Origin: Ligustrum vulgare
Taxonomy: Eukaryota; Streptophyta; Magnoliopsida; Lamiales; Oleaceae
Direction of reading: 5' to 3'
NCBI GenBank assembly: GCA_963555705.1
Contig: CAUVWQ010000019.1
Coordinates: 1-64,000, forward strand
Length of the DNA stretch: 64,000 nt
In this document: piece after piece, positions 33,240 through 44,682 of the stretch
Layout of the letters: each line of letters opens with the position of its first letter
Numbering within the stretch: position 1 is the stretch's first letter
Made by a program: the position numbers and the translations under genes
Notes under the pieces: model-generated
Told to the model about the DNA's origin: nothing
The model's database searches: none
What the model saw: the letters and a program-made list of their open reading frames with translations, nothing else

Positions 33240-35317
33240 ACCTAAACTTAGACGTGTTAACTTCTCTTTCCTTCCCTTCTATTATAAAAAATTATATAGA
33301 AATTTCGATAGAACCTCCCCTATAAATTGGACTTAGGCAACCTGTAAAAAAATATCATAACCAACATAATAATTTAAAAATCAAACCAACACTTCAAACA
33401 ACTTCCAACATCAATCCCTAACTCCTCAACATCACAAATTCAACAATAAACTGTATCTAAACCCAAATCAAATTTAAAACTAATTAATAATAGCTAACAA
33501 AAATCTTGAATTCAAATTAAACTTGTTTTCAAATAGACTTATATGAAGTTAGTCATAAATAAGAAACTACTGCAAACAAGATTCATAAAAAACTATCGTA
33601 TAGGTTCTTTCCTTCCAATTGACCTGAGAAGCAAAAAATCAAGCAATACCTCTAACTTTTCCTCCTTAGCCCTATGGTTCTTAGGAAGAACACGAAATTC
33701 CTCAGTCAAAGCGAACACACTCACCGAGATTTTCAGGTGAAACAAAGTCGAGAGCAATAGTTATGTTCAATTGAATGCCAAAGAGCTCCCTGCATACAAT
33801 TACAAAAAATATTTTAATTATCATTTCTAGTGAATTTTACTCTAGGCTTAGGGAAGGTAAATAAGAGACACTTCTTAGATACCATAAAGTAGATATATTC
33901 ACAAAAACATTTTTTTCCACATCTCAAATCTTTTCCTATTTTCGAGCCTCCAGTAGTGCGTTATCTACATAAATGAAACCCACAAAAAGACGATGCCCAA
34001 GAAGACAAGGAAATCAAAATGATGCAATTGTAACGACAAGATATGTTCAGATCTGGTGTGTGTGTGTGTGTGTGTGCAGTGGCGGATCCAGGATTTCATG
34101 TTGGACCGAGCTGGTCTCTAAAAGTTGTGGGGTTGGCCGATAGTGTTGGTCTATTGATTTTCGAGGTTTAAGGTGAACTTCGTCAAGTTAATCAAAATCG
34201 AATCCTCAAACAAAATTGATTATATTCTAAGCCTAAAATCACATTCTAATCCTAAGAACACATTTACATAATATTAATATCACTTTTCACAAATCACATT
34301 CTAAAAACCTAAGTTCTAAAACAAAATCAAAGCCTAAGTCAAATGCAAAGTAGTCGGTACGCATATTCTAATAAATGCCCAAAATCCATTGAAACTTCAC
34401 AATCACCAAAAACTCACATTCTAAAATCAATTTCAAATCTCAAAATCTCATTCTCACTACACTAACCTGTGCAGCCGCAGTCAACTGATCAATCTCCACG
34501 CATTGAAGAATCATTAATCAAGCAGCTTAGCACTAACCTACTACAATTGCAAATCTTGGTTAGTTCCATTCTTGCACGTTAAAGTAAAAAACATCAAACA
34601 CAAAAATTTTGCTTCAGCTTGAGAGAAATATTATCTTCTAATCCAATAACATTTGCATAGATAGTAGAAGAAGCAAAAATAAATAGTATATCAAAAACTC
34701 GGACAACAATGATCTAAACAATATTGCTGCAGATTTTTCTTATTTCTTAATTGGTGTCATTCCATTTTGCAGCTAAGTTGCAACGAAGTTAATCAATACT
34801 CAAATTAAAAATCACATTCTAATATCACATTCTCAATTGAAAAATTAAAAATCAATATCATATTCTTAAATTATCTAATGATTATAATCACATTCTCAAA
34901 TTAAAAAAAAAAAACTTAATATCACATTCTCAATTCTCAATTCAAAATCAAATAATCAAATCTCAAAATCAAATTTTCACTAACCTCGCAAATGTCTGAT
35001 TCAATCTCAATCTCAATTGTGCAAAATGCAAAATCCAAATGCAAATCTATGATGTTAAATTGTTAATGTTATTAAAGACTTCAAGTTAAAGCTTAAAGTA
35101 AAGGGGGATAATAAATTATACAAATTTAAATTTCAGTTAAATAAAATCTGAAAACGAATTTTGGAAATTAATTAGGAAACTAAATTAAAATAACTATTAA
35201 CTAATCAAACCAGCCAAATTGGTGCTTAACTTAAGCTTAATTGTTAAATAAATAATTAAATATTGTGAATTGTTAATTTGTAATTATTTACCGTTTAGGC
35301 ATTTACCATAACATTAA
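33240..35317. other. Non-coding interior of element 4
   Basis: This AT-rich stretch has no recognised coding content. It holds the hairpin motif near its left side, a GT microsatellite at 34040-34076, the hAT-like terminus at 34078 and repeated TCACATTCTAA words (34230-34960). Confidence 0.5.
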
Positions 35318-35960
35318 TTAATCCTTCAATGCGCAGGCACCAGCAATAGTAGCAGTGGGCGCCTCAGCGGTGGACGGTGAACTTGGTGGATAGATTGGCG
35401 GTCGGTGGAGCTCGTGCGCGTAGAAGCTAGGCCCAGAAGAGAAGAGAAGCGAAACCCAGCGAACGCTGGAAGCCCGCTGAGCCGCTGCTGGCCTGCTGCA
35501 AAAAGGGAGAGGAAACCAGAAATTAATCCAAGTCCAACCAACACACAGTGGACTAGCCTGGACTCGAGTCACCGCCGGCACCTGCAGCGGAGAAGAAGAT
35601 GATGGAGGTCCAGCGACAGTTGCCCAGCAACTAGGGCTTTTTCTTAGGATTGGGGGAGAGAGCGGAGAGATTAGAGAGACAGAAATTGGACCGATTCGAC
35701 TGAGAAAGAGGAAGAAGAGGTCGCGGGTAGAGCTGGGTTGGATTTTAGAGATTTCGGGGAAGAAAGTGAGATGCCAAAGACGGACGGATAGACACCACAA
35801 TACTTTTTCTATGTGTAGGCGAGAAAGCTTCTCTACGGTCGGTGATGAATAACTCTGGTGATGGCAGTAAATTGGAGCTGAAGAATTTGGGGATTTTTTT
35901 TTGCACAGCAATAGACACATGAGTATTCAAATTGGAGGCACACGAATTTGGGATTGGAGG
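35318..35960 (-). other. GC-rich leader-like block in element 4
   Basis: Composition rises sharply here. Minus-strand frames of 200 and 72 codons are open but rich in Ser and Pro and match no domain I know. A position near the element's 5' end in minus orientation matches the leader block of element 3 and the CT-rich leader of elements 1 and 2. It may be a transposon leader exon or captured host sequence; I do not call a protein. Confidence 0.4.
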
Positions 35961-36169
35961 GAGTCTGTGACAATTTGGCGCCTCGGTGAAATTGGCAAAA
36001 ATTGTGACATTTGCAAAAATTGTGATGTTTGGATAGTGAGAGTTTTAATCGTCACTAAATTATAAATAAATTATATTTTTATTTTTTTTGTATGGATATA
36101 ATAATTTGTGACATTTGGAACAATCATAAAATTTAGTAACAATTCTAAATGTCACTAAAATTTAGTAAC

Positions 36170-36475
36170 GATTCTAAAACGTTGCAATAGATAGCCTATT
36201 GCAACGTTTAAAAAACGTTGCAATAGGCTATCTATTTAAATGTTGCAATAGGCTATCTATTGCAACTTTTTTTAAACGTTGCCAAAACTTAATTTGAGTG
36301 TTACAAAAATTCCAACTTATCGCAACAATTTTTAAATGTTGCAAAAAGGGATAAATCTCAAATATTTATATCAAATACAACATTCAATTACAAAATGTTG
36401 CGGTAGACCACTTTTAGCAACATTCAATTAGCAAATGTTGCCATTTAAATGTTGCAAAAGCCCATTTTTGTAGTA
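36170..36475. repeat. Subterminal repeats at the right end of element 4
   Basis: Several inverted and direct copies of GCAACGTTT / AAACGTTGC, including AATAGGCTATCTATTGCAAC units, mirror the left array. Confidence 0.8.
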
Positions 36476-36481
36476 GTGCCA

Positions 36482-36764
36482 CATTGTCAAATTAGCATGG
36501 ATCTTGATGCGTTGGCCCTTTTCCTCAACACATAAAAGGAGACGAGGTGGTGTCCACATCTTAGAAATTGCTTGAACTTGAACCCTTTTAATTTGGAATT
36601 CATTAGATTTATAAAGAGTCTCATCTAGCAGATGGTGGAATTCCAATAATTGTTGAGTTCAGGCCTCTTGCAATGCATGATTAGATGTGTGCTTGAGTTT
36701 ATATTAGGAAACATGAAGTAATAAATGGAAGAAAAGTATGTTACGATTAAAGGAGACATACATT
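36482..36764 (-). repeat. Exon-like repeat segment, related to 29.9-30.2 kb
   Basis: A minus-strand frame across 36480-36646 reads a plausible helical peptide (LLDETLYKSNEFQIKRVQVQ) with a stop just upstream. The related segment at 29.95 kb has a similar but broken peptide. The host gene is not recognised. A copia-type LTR interrupts it at 36765, and the unit seems to resume at 41544-41656 (shared AACTTACCTTTGC). Confidence 0.45.
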
Positions 36765-37375
36765 TGTTAGGAAATCAGATTTCCTATATTGCGTAAATTT
36801 AAGGAAATCACGTTTCCTATATTGGGCAACATATAATTCTTATGCAATCATATATATATTGGCTATTTAACAGGGCCTGAAATTAGGTGATCTGCTTTAG
36901 TCAAGCCCGTGATTTGCTCAAATTGATATGGAATAAATTGAGTAGATACCATATTAGGGGATTATGGGAACCCTATATAAGGATTTGTCTGGTTATGGTC
37001 CCCAACACACCAAATCAATATAATCTCTCTTCTCCCCATCGGGAAGAGAAACGATGGTCCAATTTGAGGAAATAAGGCGTTTTGGTTGAGGAAGATCATA
37101 TTGGAAGATAATTGTTTTACCTAACCTAATTCCTCATTTTTAGCATATGTATATTCTCTGACTTTGTAATTATCCTCTCGTGATTCTCTCCATCACAGAT
37201 TTCTATAGCATATTTGTTGTAATATTTTAGTATTAGTATTCTAGGAATATTAGGAGTATACTATAATTATGGAACCCTAATCTAGGGTTTGCCATGCCAT
37301 GCATACTTGTATATATATTGCTGCCTCTCTTTTGATTATTAAGAAGAGAAAATATTTTATCAATAATTTTGAGCT
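36765..37375 (+). mobile_element. 5' LTR of a Ty1/copia element
   Basis: It begins TGTTAGGAAATCAGATTTCC and is followed by a primer-binding site at 37382. It contains two dyads, GGAAATCAGATTTCC and GGAAATCACGTTTCC, close to its start. The exact 3' end is uncertain by a few bases. No same-orientation 3' LTR is found; an inverted copy of the first 75 bp or so sits at 41465-41543. Confidence 0.7.
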
Positions 37376-37381
37376 TCTTTA

Positions 37382-37395
37382 TGGTATCAGAGCGC
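37382..37395 (+). promoter_or_regulatory. Primer-binding site, initiator-methionine tRNA type
   Basis: TGGTATCAGAGCGC just inside the LTR complements the 3' end of plant initiator tRNA-Met, the standard primer for many copia elements. Confidence 0.85.
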
Positions 37396-37539
37396 TATAC
37401 ACTTAACAAGCCTCGATCGTGGCCTTGGTAAATTCTTCTACTGGCCAAACATCCGACAACACCACCACCACCAGTCCGTCGCTACCACTACCCACCGTCC
37501 CAAATCCCCCGATTGTTATCAACTCTCACGCCCAACTAC

Positions 37540-39545
37540 CTATTAAACACACCCCAACAAACTACCCAGCATGACACATACAATTCCACAGTTTGCTTGT
37601 CGGATTTGATCTCCTAGGCTTTGTCAACGGGACGTTGCCCTGTCCATCAAGAACTATAACCACAGAAAATATAACTACAAGCAATCCTGAACATGCACAA
37701 TGGATCCAGCAGGACCAACTTCTCCTCAATGCCATTGTCCCCTCACTTTCACCGAATCTGGTTTCATTCATTGCATAGGGGTTAAAAGCATCGTTGATAA
37801 TCTAACCCTCATGAACTCCCCACTTGATTCAGATGAATTAGTTCTCCACGTGCTTCGCGGTCTTGGCCCCGAATACTATGACTTGGCTGAAGCCGTTCGT
37901 GCCCGTGATACATCAATCACGTTTGATGAGTTACATGAAAAAATAATCACCAGAGAATCTCAACTTCACCCACATTAGGACACCTCCACTCCTTTCCAAC
38001 CAATCACCGAAAATAAAGCATCCCGAACTTCCTCCATCACACAGCCAAACACGACCCAATTACAACCAACAGCAACGTAGCTCATCAAACAATTCTTGGC
38101 CTCGAAACAACAATAATACAAATTACACACCTCGACCATATCTTGGAAAGTGCCAATTATGTGAAGAACAAGGCCACTCAGCTAAGCACTGCACCGCCTT
38201 TCACTATTCCCCAGCCAACTGAAACCCTACTTGCAACCAACAACTACGGAAATATCAAGCCAATCTGGCCGCCAATCCCCATGCATCATCTACCCAAGAC
38301 TGGCTTCTCGACTATGGTGCTTCTCATCACATAACAAATGATCTGGGCAATCTTTCACTCCACTCCAATTACTATGGACCAGACAATGTTCAAATTGGTG
38401 ATGGTAACAGTTTACACATCACACATACAGGTCAAACTCACATTCACTCTCATAAGTCCAGATTTCTTTTATCTAATATACTTTGTGTTCCTCAAATTGC
38501 TCGTAATTTAATATATGTTTCTCAATTCTATTTCCAAAATAATGTCAGCATTGAATTCTTACCAAGTTCCTTTGTTGTGAAAAATTTGCAGACCGGAGCT
38601 CCAATTCTGCGTGGACCAGTTAAGGATGGCGTGTACACCCTTCCATCGGTTATGTCTCAACCAGTGACCGCCTTCTCATCTCTCTCCACCAACCTTGACA
38701 CGTGGCATCTCTGTCTAGGACATCCCTCCCCAAAAATTTTACGTCATTTAGTATCTAGCAAAGTTTTATCTTTATCATCGTCCAAACATGAGTTGTCCAA
38801 TTGTAATTCATGCAGCTACAATAAAAGTCACAAATTGCCCTTTTCCAATTCTACTTCATCTAGCTCTACTACACTACAGGTTATTTTCTCTGATGTATGG
38901 ACATCTCCTATTATCTCCACCGAAGGTCAGAAATACTATGTTTTTTATGTCAATCATTTGACCAAATATATTTGGATATATCCTTTAAACAAAAAATCGG
39001 ACGTTCGTGATACTTTTATTCGATTTTGTGGACTTGTAGAGAAATTTTTTAATACCTCTATCACCACATTACTTATAGACAATGGTGGTGAATACATTGC
39101 TTTCACGTCTTACCTTTCAGAAAATGGCATCACTCATCCACCACCCCTCCTCATACACCGGAACACAATGGCTATTCTAAACGGCGACATCACCACATTT
39201 TTGAAGCTGGTTTGGCACTTTTTGCCTTATGCTTTTGCCACGGCTGTCTACTTGATTAACTAACTTCCTAAGGTCAATCTGGACTATCTCACCTCATATG
39301 AAAAACTTCATCAGTCTTCTCCAAATTTTTCCAAACTACGAGTGTTTGGGTGTCTATGCTACCCTTGGCTACGCCCTTAGACCTCTCACGAACTTGAATC
39401 CTGCTCTAAACCATGTGTCTTTCTAGGTTACAGTTTCTCACAAAGTGCCTACTATTGCCTTCATATTCCATCAAGTCACAAACCACCCCTTGCATCGGTG
39501 TTCATCGATTGCCGTAGTATTTTCGTAACAGCAGGTAGTCATTCT
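37540..39545 (+). pseudogene. Ty1/copia gag-protease-integrase fragment
   Basis: Plus-strand frames give, in order, a gag region (LLGFVNGTLPCPS, then VLRGLGPEYYDLAEAVRARD), a zinc knuckle (CQLCEEQGHSAKHC near 38150), a protease-like block (DYGASHH, with Tyr in place of the usual Ser/Thr after Asp), a GAG-pre-integrase motif (HLCLGHPSPK) and the integrase core with FSDVW, LIDNGGEY and a later block. Family knowledge: these make the capsid, cleave the polyprotein and integrate the cDNA. Frameshifts lie between gag and the rest. The open frame 38577-39263 covers most of integrase. Homology stops near 39540, before reverse transcriptase, so the element cannot copy itself. Confidence 0.88.
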
Positions 39546-39690
39546 TAATGGATCAAGTTGTCTTACTCGAATCCATAAATCTTTGTAATCTGGCATGATG
39601 TAGTTCCTATGACTTTCTGGAATTTTTGTTCTAAGACATTTGCATTTGGAATTATTTGTGGTTTTGGTTCCATCTTGACGTTATGTCTAA
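39546..39690 (+). other. Probable LTR tail of a second copia element
   Basis: This non-coding stretch leads, once the MITE insertion is removed, into TGGTATCAGAGCATTC at 40201, a second primer-binding site. The simplest reading is the end of another LTR joined to the broken pol. Confidence 0.4.
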
Positions 39691-40192
39691 GAGCATCACC
39701 AATGCACTCTGTGGATTGGGGCGACGTGGTAATAAAATAGATGACCTTCTAGAGAGCATCGATAAATAGACGGAGAAGTCAAAAACATACTCTCCAATGG
39801 TTTCTTCTACATTTAAATAATATTGATTATGTGGTATTTTTTATTTAAATTTAAAATTAATTACTATGCATAAATTGATCCTCATCTGTAGGATTTCTCA
39901 CTGTATAAACAGTCCAAATAGAAGTAACTTGTATTATAAAACTTGATTGGTCAACGTTCTTATTTATAATAATTAAATAATTAAAAAAATAAAAGTTAAT
40001 GCTGAGTCAGCATGTTTCACGGAGCGTCTAGATGTAGACGCTCCACTCCACAATGCCTATTATTTTTAACGCCACGTTAGCCTAACATCCTAATCCACGT
40101 TGTGCACTGAAGATGAATTTTTATCATATTCCATCTATTTGATGACGTATCATGTATATTTCTCCAATCCACAAAATGCATTGGAGATGCTC
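39691..40192. mobile_element. Tourist-like MITE, 502 bp
   Basis: Termini GAGCATCACCAATGCA and TGCATTGGAGATGCTC are inverted copies, and matching continues inward through GTGGATTGG. TAA flanks both ends (39688-39690, 40193-40195). The same family occurs at 61488-61871. Confidence 0.9.
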
Positions 40193-40200
40193 TAATAAGT

Positions 40201-40216
40201 GGTATCAGAGCATTCA
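40201..40216 (+). promoter_or_regulatory. Second copia-type primer-binding site
   Basis: TGGTATCAGAGCATTC complements initiator tRNA-Met. It lies directly downstream of the MITE and has no coding region after it. Confidence 0.6.
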
Positions 40217-40326
40217 TCATTGTTAGATTATTAGGATTTTTGAATATTCTATTCATATGGTGATTAGGTTAATTTTCTTGAATAGAATATTTTTTTATAG
40301 GAAATATCTCAGCTTCAAAATCCAAG

Positions 40327-41188
40327 GCCCTGTTCTCTTTGCTGGTCGTTTTCTGTTTTTATTTTAGAAAACACTAAAAATGCGTTCTCTTTACCATTTT
40401 CGAAAACGCATTTTATAAAAAAAAATTGTACACAAAACGCAAAACGTCCAAAACCTTGCTTTGGGCGTTTTGTGTATATTTCAATAAAAAATGTTCAAAA
40501 ACGCAGAAAACGCGTTTTGTGAATTTTTTTTTTTTTTTTAAAGAATTATCCTAACTTGGAACTAAGCTTAATATAAAGTTTTTATTTATTTATTTATTTT
40601 TATTACTATTTTTTTTTTTTTAGAATTATCCTAATTTGGAACTAACTCTAAATAAAGAATTTTTTTTTTTTTGAGAATTATCCTAACTTGAAACTAAGCT
40701 TAAATAAAGTTTTATTGAATTCAATATCAATATTACAAAAAAATAAATTAAGTGAGAATTCTTTTTGTTATATTTCAAAAAATGCCTTTAAGTGGATTCT
40801 GGTGGTTTTGAAAGAATTTGCATTTTCTGGATTTTAATAGAACTAGAGCTTCTTCAAATCTCGAACCTGACGAAGCTGTGTTAATATAGATATTAATGCT
40901 CACATTAGTGTGTTGCATGTAACCACGTTTTCAGTGTATTGTGAAAGGAAAATTGAGTTTGAGCCAGTAGTATTATGCAAGCAAATTAATTAAAAATAGT
41001 TTAAGTAGTATTCTGCAAAAAATTCAAGCAGAACGTGTTTTCCAGTTTTTCATTTTCAAAAACAGTTTTTCGAAATGACAAACCAAATGTGTTTTTAGCA
41101 AATTTGAAAACAAAAATAAAAACAGAAACACAAAACATTTTCGAAAATGAAAATACAAAATAAAATACAAACAGAACGCCACCCAAGC
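40327..41188. mobile_element. TIR element with long flanking duplication (862 bp)
   Basis: The 14-bp sequence CTTCAAAATCCAAG occurs directly on both sides (40313-40326, 41189-41202). The ends GCCCTGTTCTC and reverse-complement GCTTGGGTGGC are only weakly similar; if AAG belongs to the terminus, an 8-bp duplication CAAAATCC and AAGGC termini would fit an hAT-type element. The interior repeats CCTAACTTG(A)AACTAAGC-like blocks three times (40545-40700) and has no coding region. Confidence 0.6.
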
Positions 41189-41202
41189 CTTCAAAATCCA
41201 AG

Positions 41203-41464
41203 CCTGAGATATGAGTTTTATTGACTTGTAAAGAGTTTAGAAAAGAGAGGGGGGACATATGAACCTTGCCTCCAAATGGAAAGAACGATGCAAACCTACG
41301 GTTTTATATTTTCGTCAATAGAATATATATATATTTTCTTGAATTTGGGGATTTCTAATTTGAATTTAATACATCCTCTATGTTTCAGGTATTTTGGTTT
41401 GTTCATGACTATATAAAAGATCATGATATATGGTTTTGGGATTGTTTTTTATGAATTAAGGAAT
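41203..41464 (-). other. LTR-like interior, minus orientation
   Basis: This is the sequence between the TIR element and the inverted LTR end. A TATATA-rich stretch lies at 41325 and TATATAAAAGATCATG at 41412. No gene is seen. It may be the body of a second, inverted LTR. Confidence 0.35.
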
Positions 41465-41543
41465 GTGAATTGTATGTTGCCCAATATAGGAAACGTGATT
41501 TCCTACAATTTACGCAATATAGGAAATTTGATTTCCTAACAAT
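41465..41543 (-). mobile_element. Inverted copia LTR end
   Basis: On the minus strand it reads TGTTAGGAAATCAAATTTCC and continues with the same dyads as 36765-36845. It is about 75 bp of close match in inverted orientation, so the copia body sits between inverted, not direct, LTR ends. Confidence 0.8.
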
Positions 41544-41656
41544 ATGTACATATACAATTGACTTCAGTAATCAAAAATTCTCACACGTGGTTTGATTAAG
41601 AGGTGTGTATGTATAATTATTAGAACCAAAAATGTGATTCTACTGTAACTTACCTT

Positions 41657-44600
41657 TGCACTACTAGAAAACACAATTTTGCCAACGGAATCTTTCCGAT
41701 GGAGATCGCTTCCGTCGGAACTTTCTGACGGACCATTAAAACCGTCGGATATTTTCCGGCGGTGCGGTGTTGGAACGCCATCAGAAATTTTCCGACAACT
41801 ACACTATACCGTAGAAAAATTTTAAATTTCTGATGGTCATTGTTAGACATTCTGAAAAGTTTCTGACGGTCTTCAAAAAACAGTCAGAGAATTGTTGTTT
41901 CTGATGGGGACTAATACACGAAAAATCCAAACACAGAAAGTATTGGCGCTCATTCACTAAACGGGCGCCATTTTATAAAAAATTTAGTGGTGTTGCAAAA
42001 GATTTAGGCGTGAAATCTCTCACTCCAATCCAAAATCAACCCTGAACGTCTCTCTCTCTCTCTCTCTCTCTCTCTAAGGATCTTATTGTGATTGTGAAAA
42101 ATTCCCAAAAATCACACTCTGTTATTCCGATTTCTCTCTGGAAAAATTCCCAAAAATCAGAAGCCACTTTTTTAAATGTAATTTTACATTGGTTCGATTA
42201 TTTTTGCTGGTTCAGTTTGAGATTTTGAGTTTTTCGCATATGGTTTTTTTAGATTCATCTGAAGTTGGTTATTTTCAATGAAGCTGGGTATACTTGTTCT
42301 GGGTTTTTGACTTTTTAGGATATTTTGATTGTTGGAGCTTCCCGTGGACCGTGGTGTACCTAAATCGAGTAAAGCTGTTGTTCAATTCCCTTAAAGAACC
42401 TTGCAAAATAGAAATCTGCAAGGAGGAGCTAAGAACACCTAAGTACGTGCATCCAGTCTTTAGCTTCAGTTTCATTTGGCGATGCAAGCTCAGGACGTGA
42501 TTTGTTAGTAATTTACACCAACAGATTTTATTATCCATTTCACTTTCATTTTCTGATTGATGTTTGCAGTGCTTTTAAGTTGGTTAATAAAGCACTGAAG
42601 AGAAAAAGCACATTAGTCACACCCATAAACAGGGGAAATAAAAATTCATCGAAACTCAGGAAAAATGAGGGGGAAAAAACTGGATGATCTTGTACTGTTG
42701 GAGGGTGAGATCCATAAAGATTAATTAAAATCTTTGTTATTTCTTGCATTGTTGGGAGGGTGAGATCTTAATATTAAATTTTAGATGACTGAGCATTTAA
42801 AATTAGAGGATGATTTTAAGAACATGTTTACGGATAGTCCATAGAGATTGAGTAAAAAAGTTAGTTGTTTGTGGAAAGAACTTTAGTCACACAACCATGA
42901 GGTTACTCAAATAATTAGTAATGTTCGTGTGAAAACCAAATTTTCAGATTATGGAAATTTAAGGTTCCAATGTGCATTCAAAAAATTCACATTGTTTCTT
43001 ATCTCATGGAATATAGATTTCGTTATTCCAATGACACAGTATGTGTTCTACATTCTTATTCATGGAGTTCATCCTGTTTTCTGGTGCTTTTGCTTAAGGG
43101 GCCTATAATATGATATTCTCCTTTTCACTGGTTCAGGAGATGAAATTGCATTGAGATGAGAGAAGGGAGAGACTTTTATCTCAGACGTTATGTGCTTTCG
43201 TGAACCGTTATGAAGGATCTGGAAGGTAAAACATGGACCAACTAATTATGTTCTAAACGCATGATTTTGATGTAATGAGTTATGAACTGAAAAGATCCCA
43301 GTATTTCATCTGTTTTAGGTTCTAAAAGGTATATGATAAGTGAATTCTAAAAGGTATATGATAGGTGAATTCTAAAACATCCTAGTTTTAATGATGCAGT
43401 TCTCTTACTTGAGATTTTTTGGCAATACAGCAATAGTACACATATCTTAAAAGCAGAACAATAATTTTATCAATACAAGGCAATGATTAATTAATTATTG
43501 GCCTCAATATAAGGAAACAATATTTAGAGTTTTATACTAGTTGAATGATTTTATGTGGAAGGTATATTCCTTATTTTCTGAACCCAAATATGGATTTTGA
43601 TTGGATTGATTATGCAAGTATATGTTTTTAATTTTATTTGGTGTATGATCAAAGGTAAATTGAGTGATCAAGAAAGTGGAAAACTGTGATGGTGTGAATT
43701 ATACAGGAGTCGAATTGTAAATGTGGGAGACAACCGCTGTCCTTTTATAATTTTCTTTTCAGAAATTAAATTGGGGAAACAAAAAGAATAGAAAAGAAGA
43801 ACTGAAGAAGCCTTGATCTTTATGTGGGATTAATATGTGAGAAATGGGATATTGGTAATGATGGGACTGATCTCTCGATCATTGGATGCCCTAATACTGT
43901 ATCACATAATTCCATCATATAAAAATTTAAGTTATTGGAAAGGAAACAAAATTATTTGCCTTCAACCATTTTCATATCAACTTCTCTGCCTAATTATTGG
44001 ATAAGGCCAGCTTCATTTAACTAGTTACTGGCCTGGATAAAATCTAAGATAAAAGCTTAACGTGGAACATGATGGATTTACTAAATTCTAGACGTGAATG
44101 TTTCCATGCTCCATGTATTTAGAGATCATCTTTTTTTTTTTTTTTTTACTTCGTGAACTGACTAACTTCTATCTGTGCATAAGTCCATGCTTTGATATTA
44201 GTGAAATGAGTATTGCTTCTAGCAATTTAATTGGTCGAAATTTGGCAGAACTCGAAGACGAAGGATACCTCCGATAACACAAGATGGAAATGCATCCCAC
44301 ACCCCATACAGCCTGGAGTCATATCATGATCAATGACCACGGTCGGTCCTGGAAGTTATGCTATTCCGAATACTGGTTTGCAAAATGTTGCAGATGCTCA
44401 TTATTAGTTATGGCATCCAATCTGTTAACTAGGATGTAATCACTTTTTAATGCACTGAGGACACAGAAGATTGTACGTATGATTGCCTAGTAGCATTTTG
44501 TATTGGCGTGTTTTTGAGTAGAGAACAACATTTTCAATCCAACCAATGTCTTCATGTAAGTTATGCTTGTTAGATGTTCCCAACCATTCTTGAATACTTC

Positions 44601-44682
44601 CCATGAATTTCTTGTAATTGAATATAATTATACTAGAATTCTTCCTCACTGTTGTGAGTTCTCTCTCTTCTTATTAACAATA
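41657..44682 (+). mobile_element. CACTA 5' end and interior, 3' end not found
   Basis: The terminus CACTACTAGAAAACAC is followed by inverted CCGTCGGAA / TTCCGACGG-type repeats (41690-41900), then a CT microsatellite leader (42049-42078) and a long non-coding interior with exon-like islands (42300-42500, 44250-44400). No transposase is present and no matching terminus precedes the Helitron at 44683, so the element may be truncated. The right limit given is only where another element begins. Confidence 0.6.

Larger units (their letters stand above)
32169..36478 (-). mobile_element. Non-autonomous CACTA derivative, element 4 (4.3 kb)
   Basis: Termini are CACTACAACAAAAATAG and CATTTTTGTAGTAGTG, with the 3-bp duplication CCA on both sides (32166-32168, 36479-36481). 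Both ends carry GCAACGTTT arrays. The hairpin motif (33285-33345) and the GC-rich leader block (35318-35960) indicate that the element reads right to left. No transposase domain is present. A CAGTGGCGGATCCAGGAT sequence at 34078, a known style of hAT/MITE terminus, suggests a further nested insertion, but no partner end was found. Confidence 0.87.

Noticed and set aside
34078..35100. hAT-type element starting CAGTGGCGGATCCAGG
   Set aside because: Only one terminus was found and no duplication could be identified, so it is mentioned but not annotated as an element.
35318..35920. 200-codon minus ORF in element 4
   Set aside because: Ser/Pro-rich, no recognisable domain, overlapping open frames on both strands in GC-rich leader sequence; recorded as a leader-like block instead.
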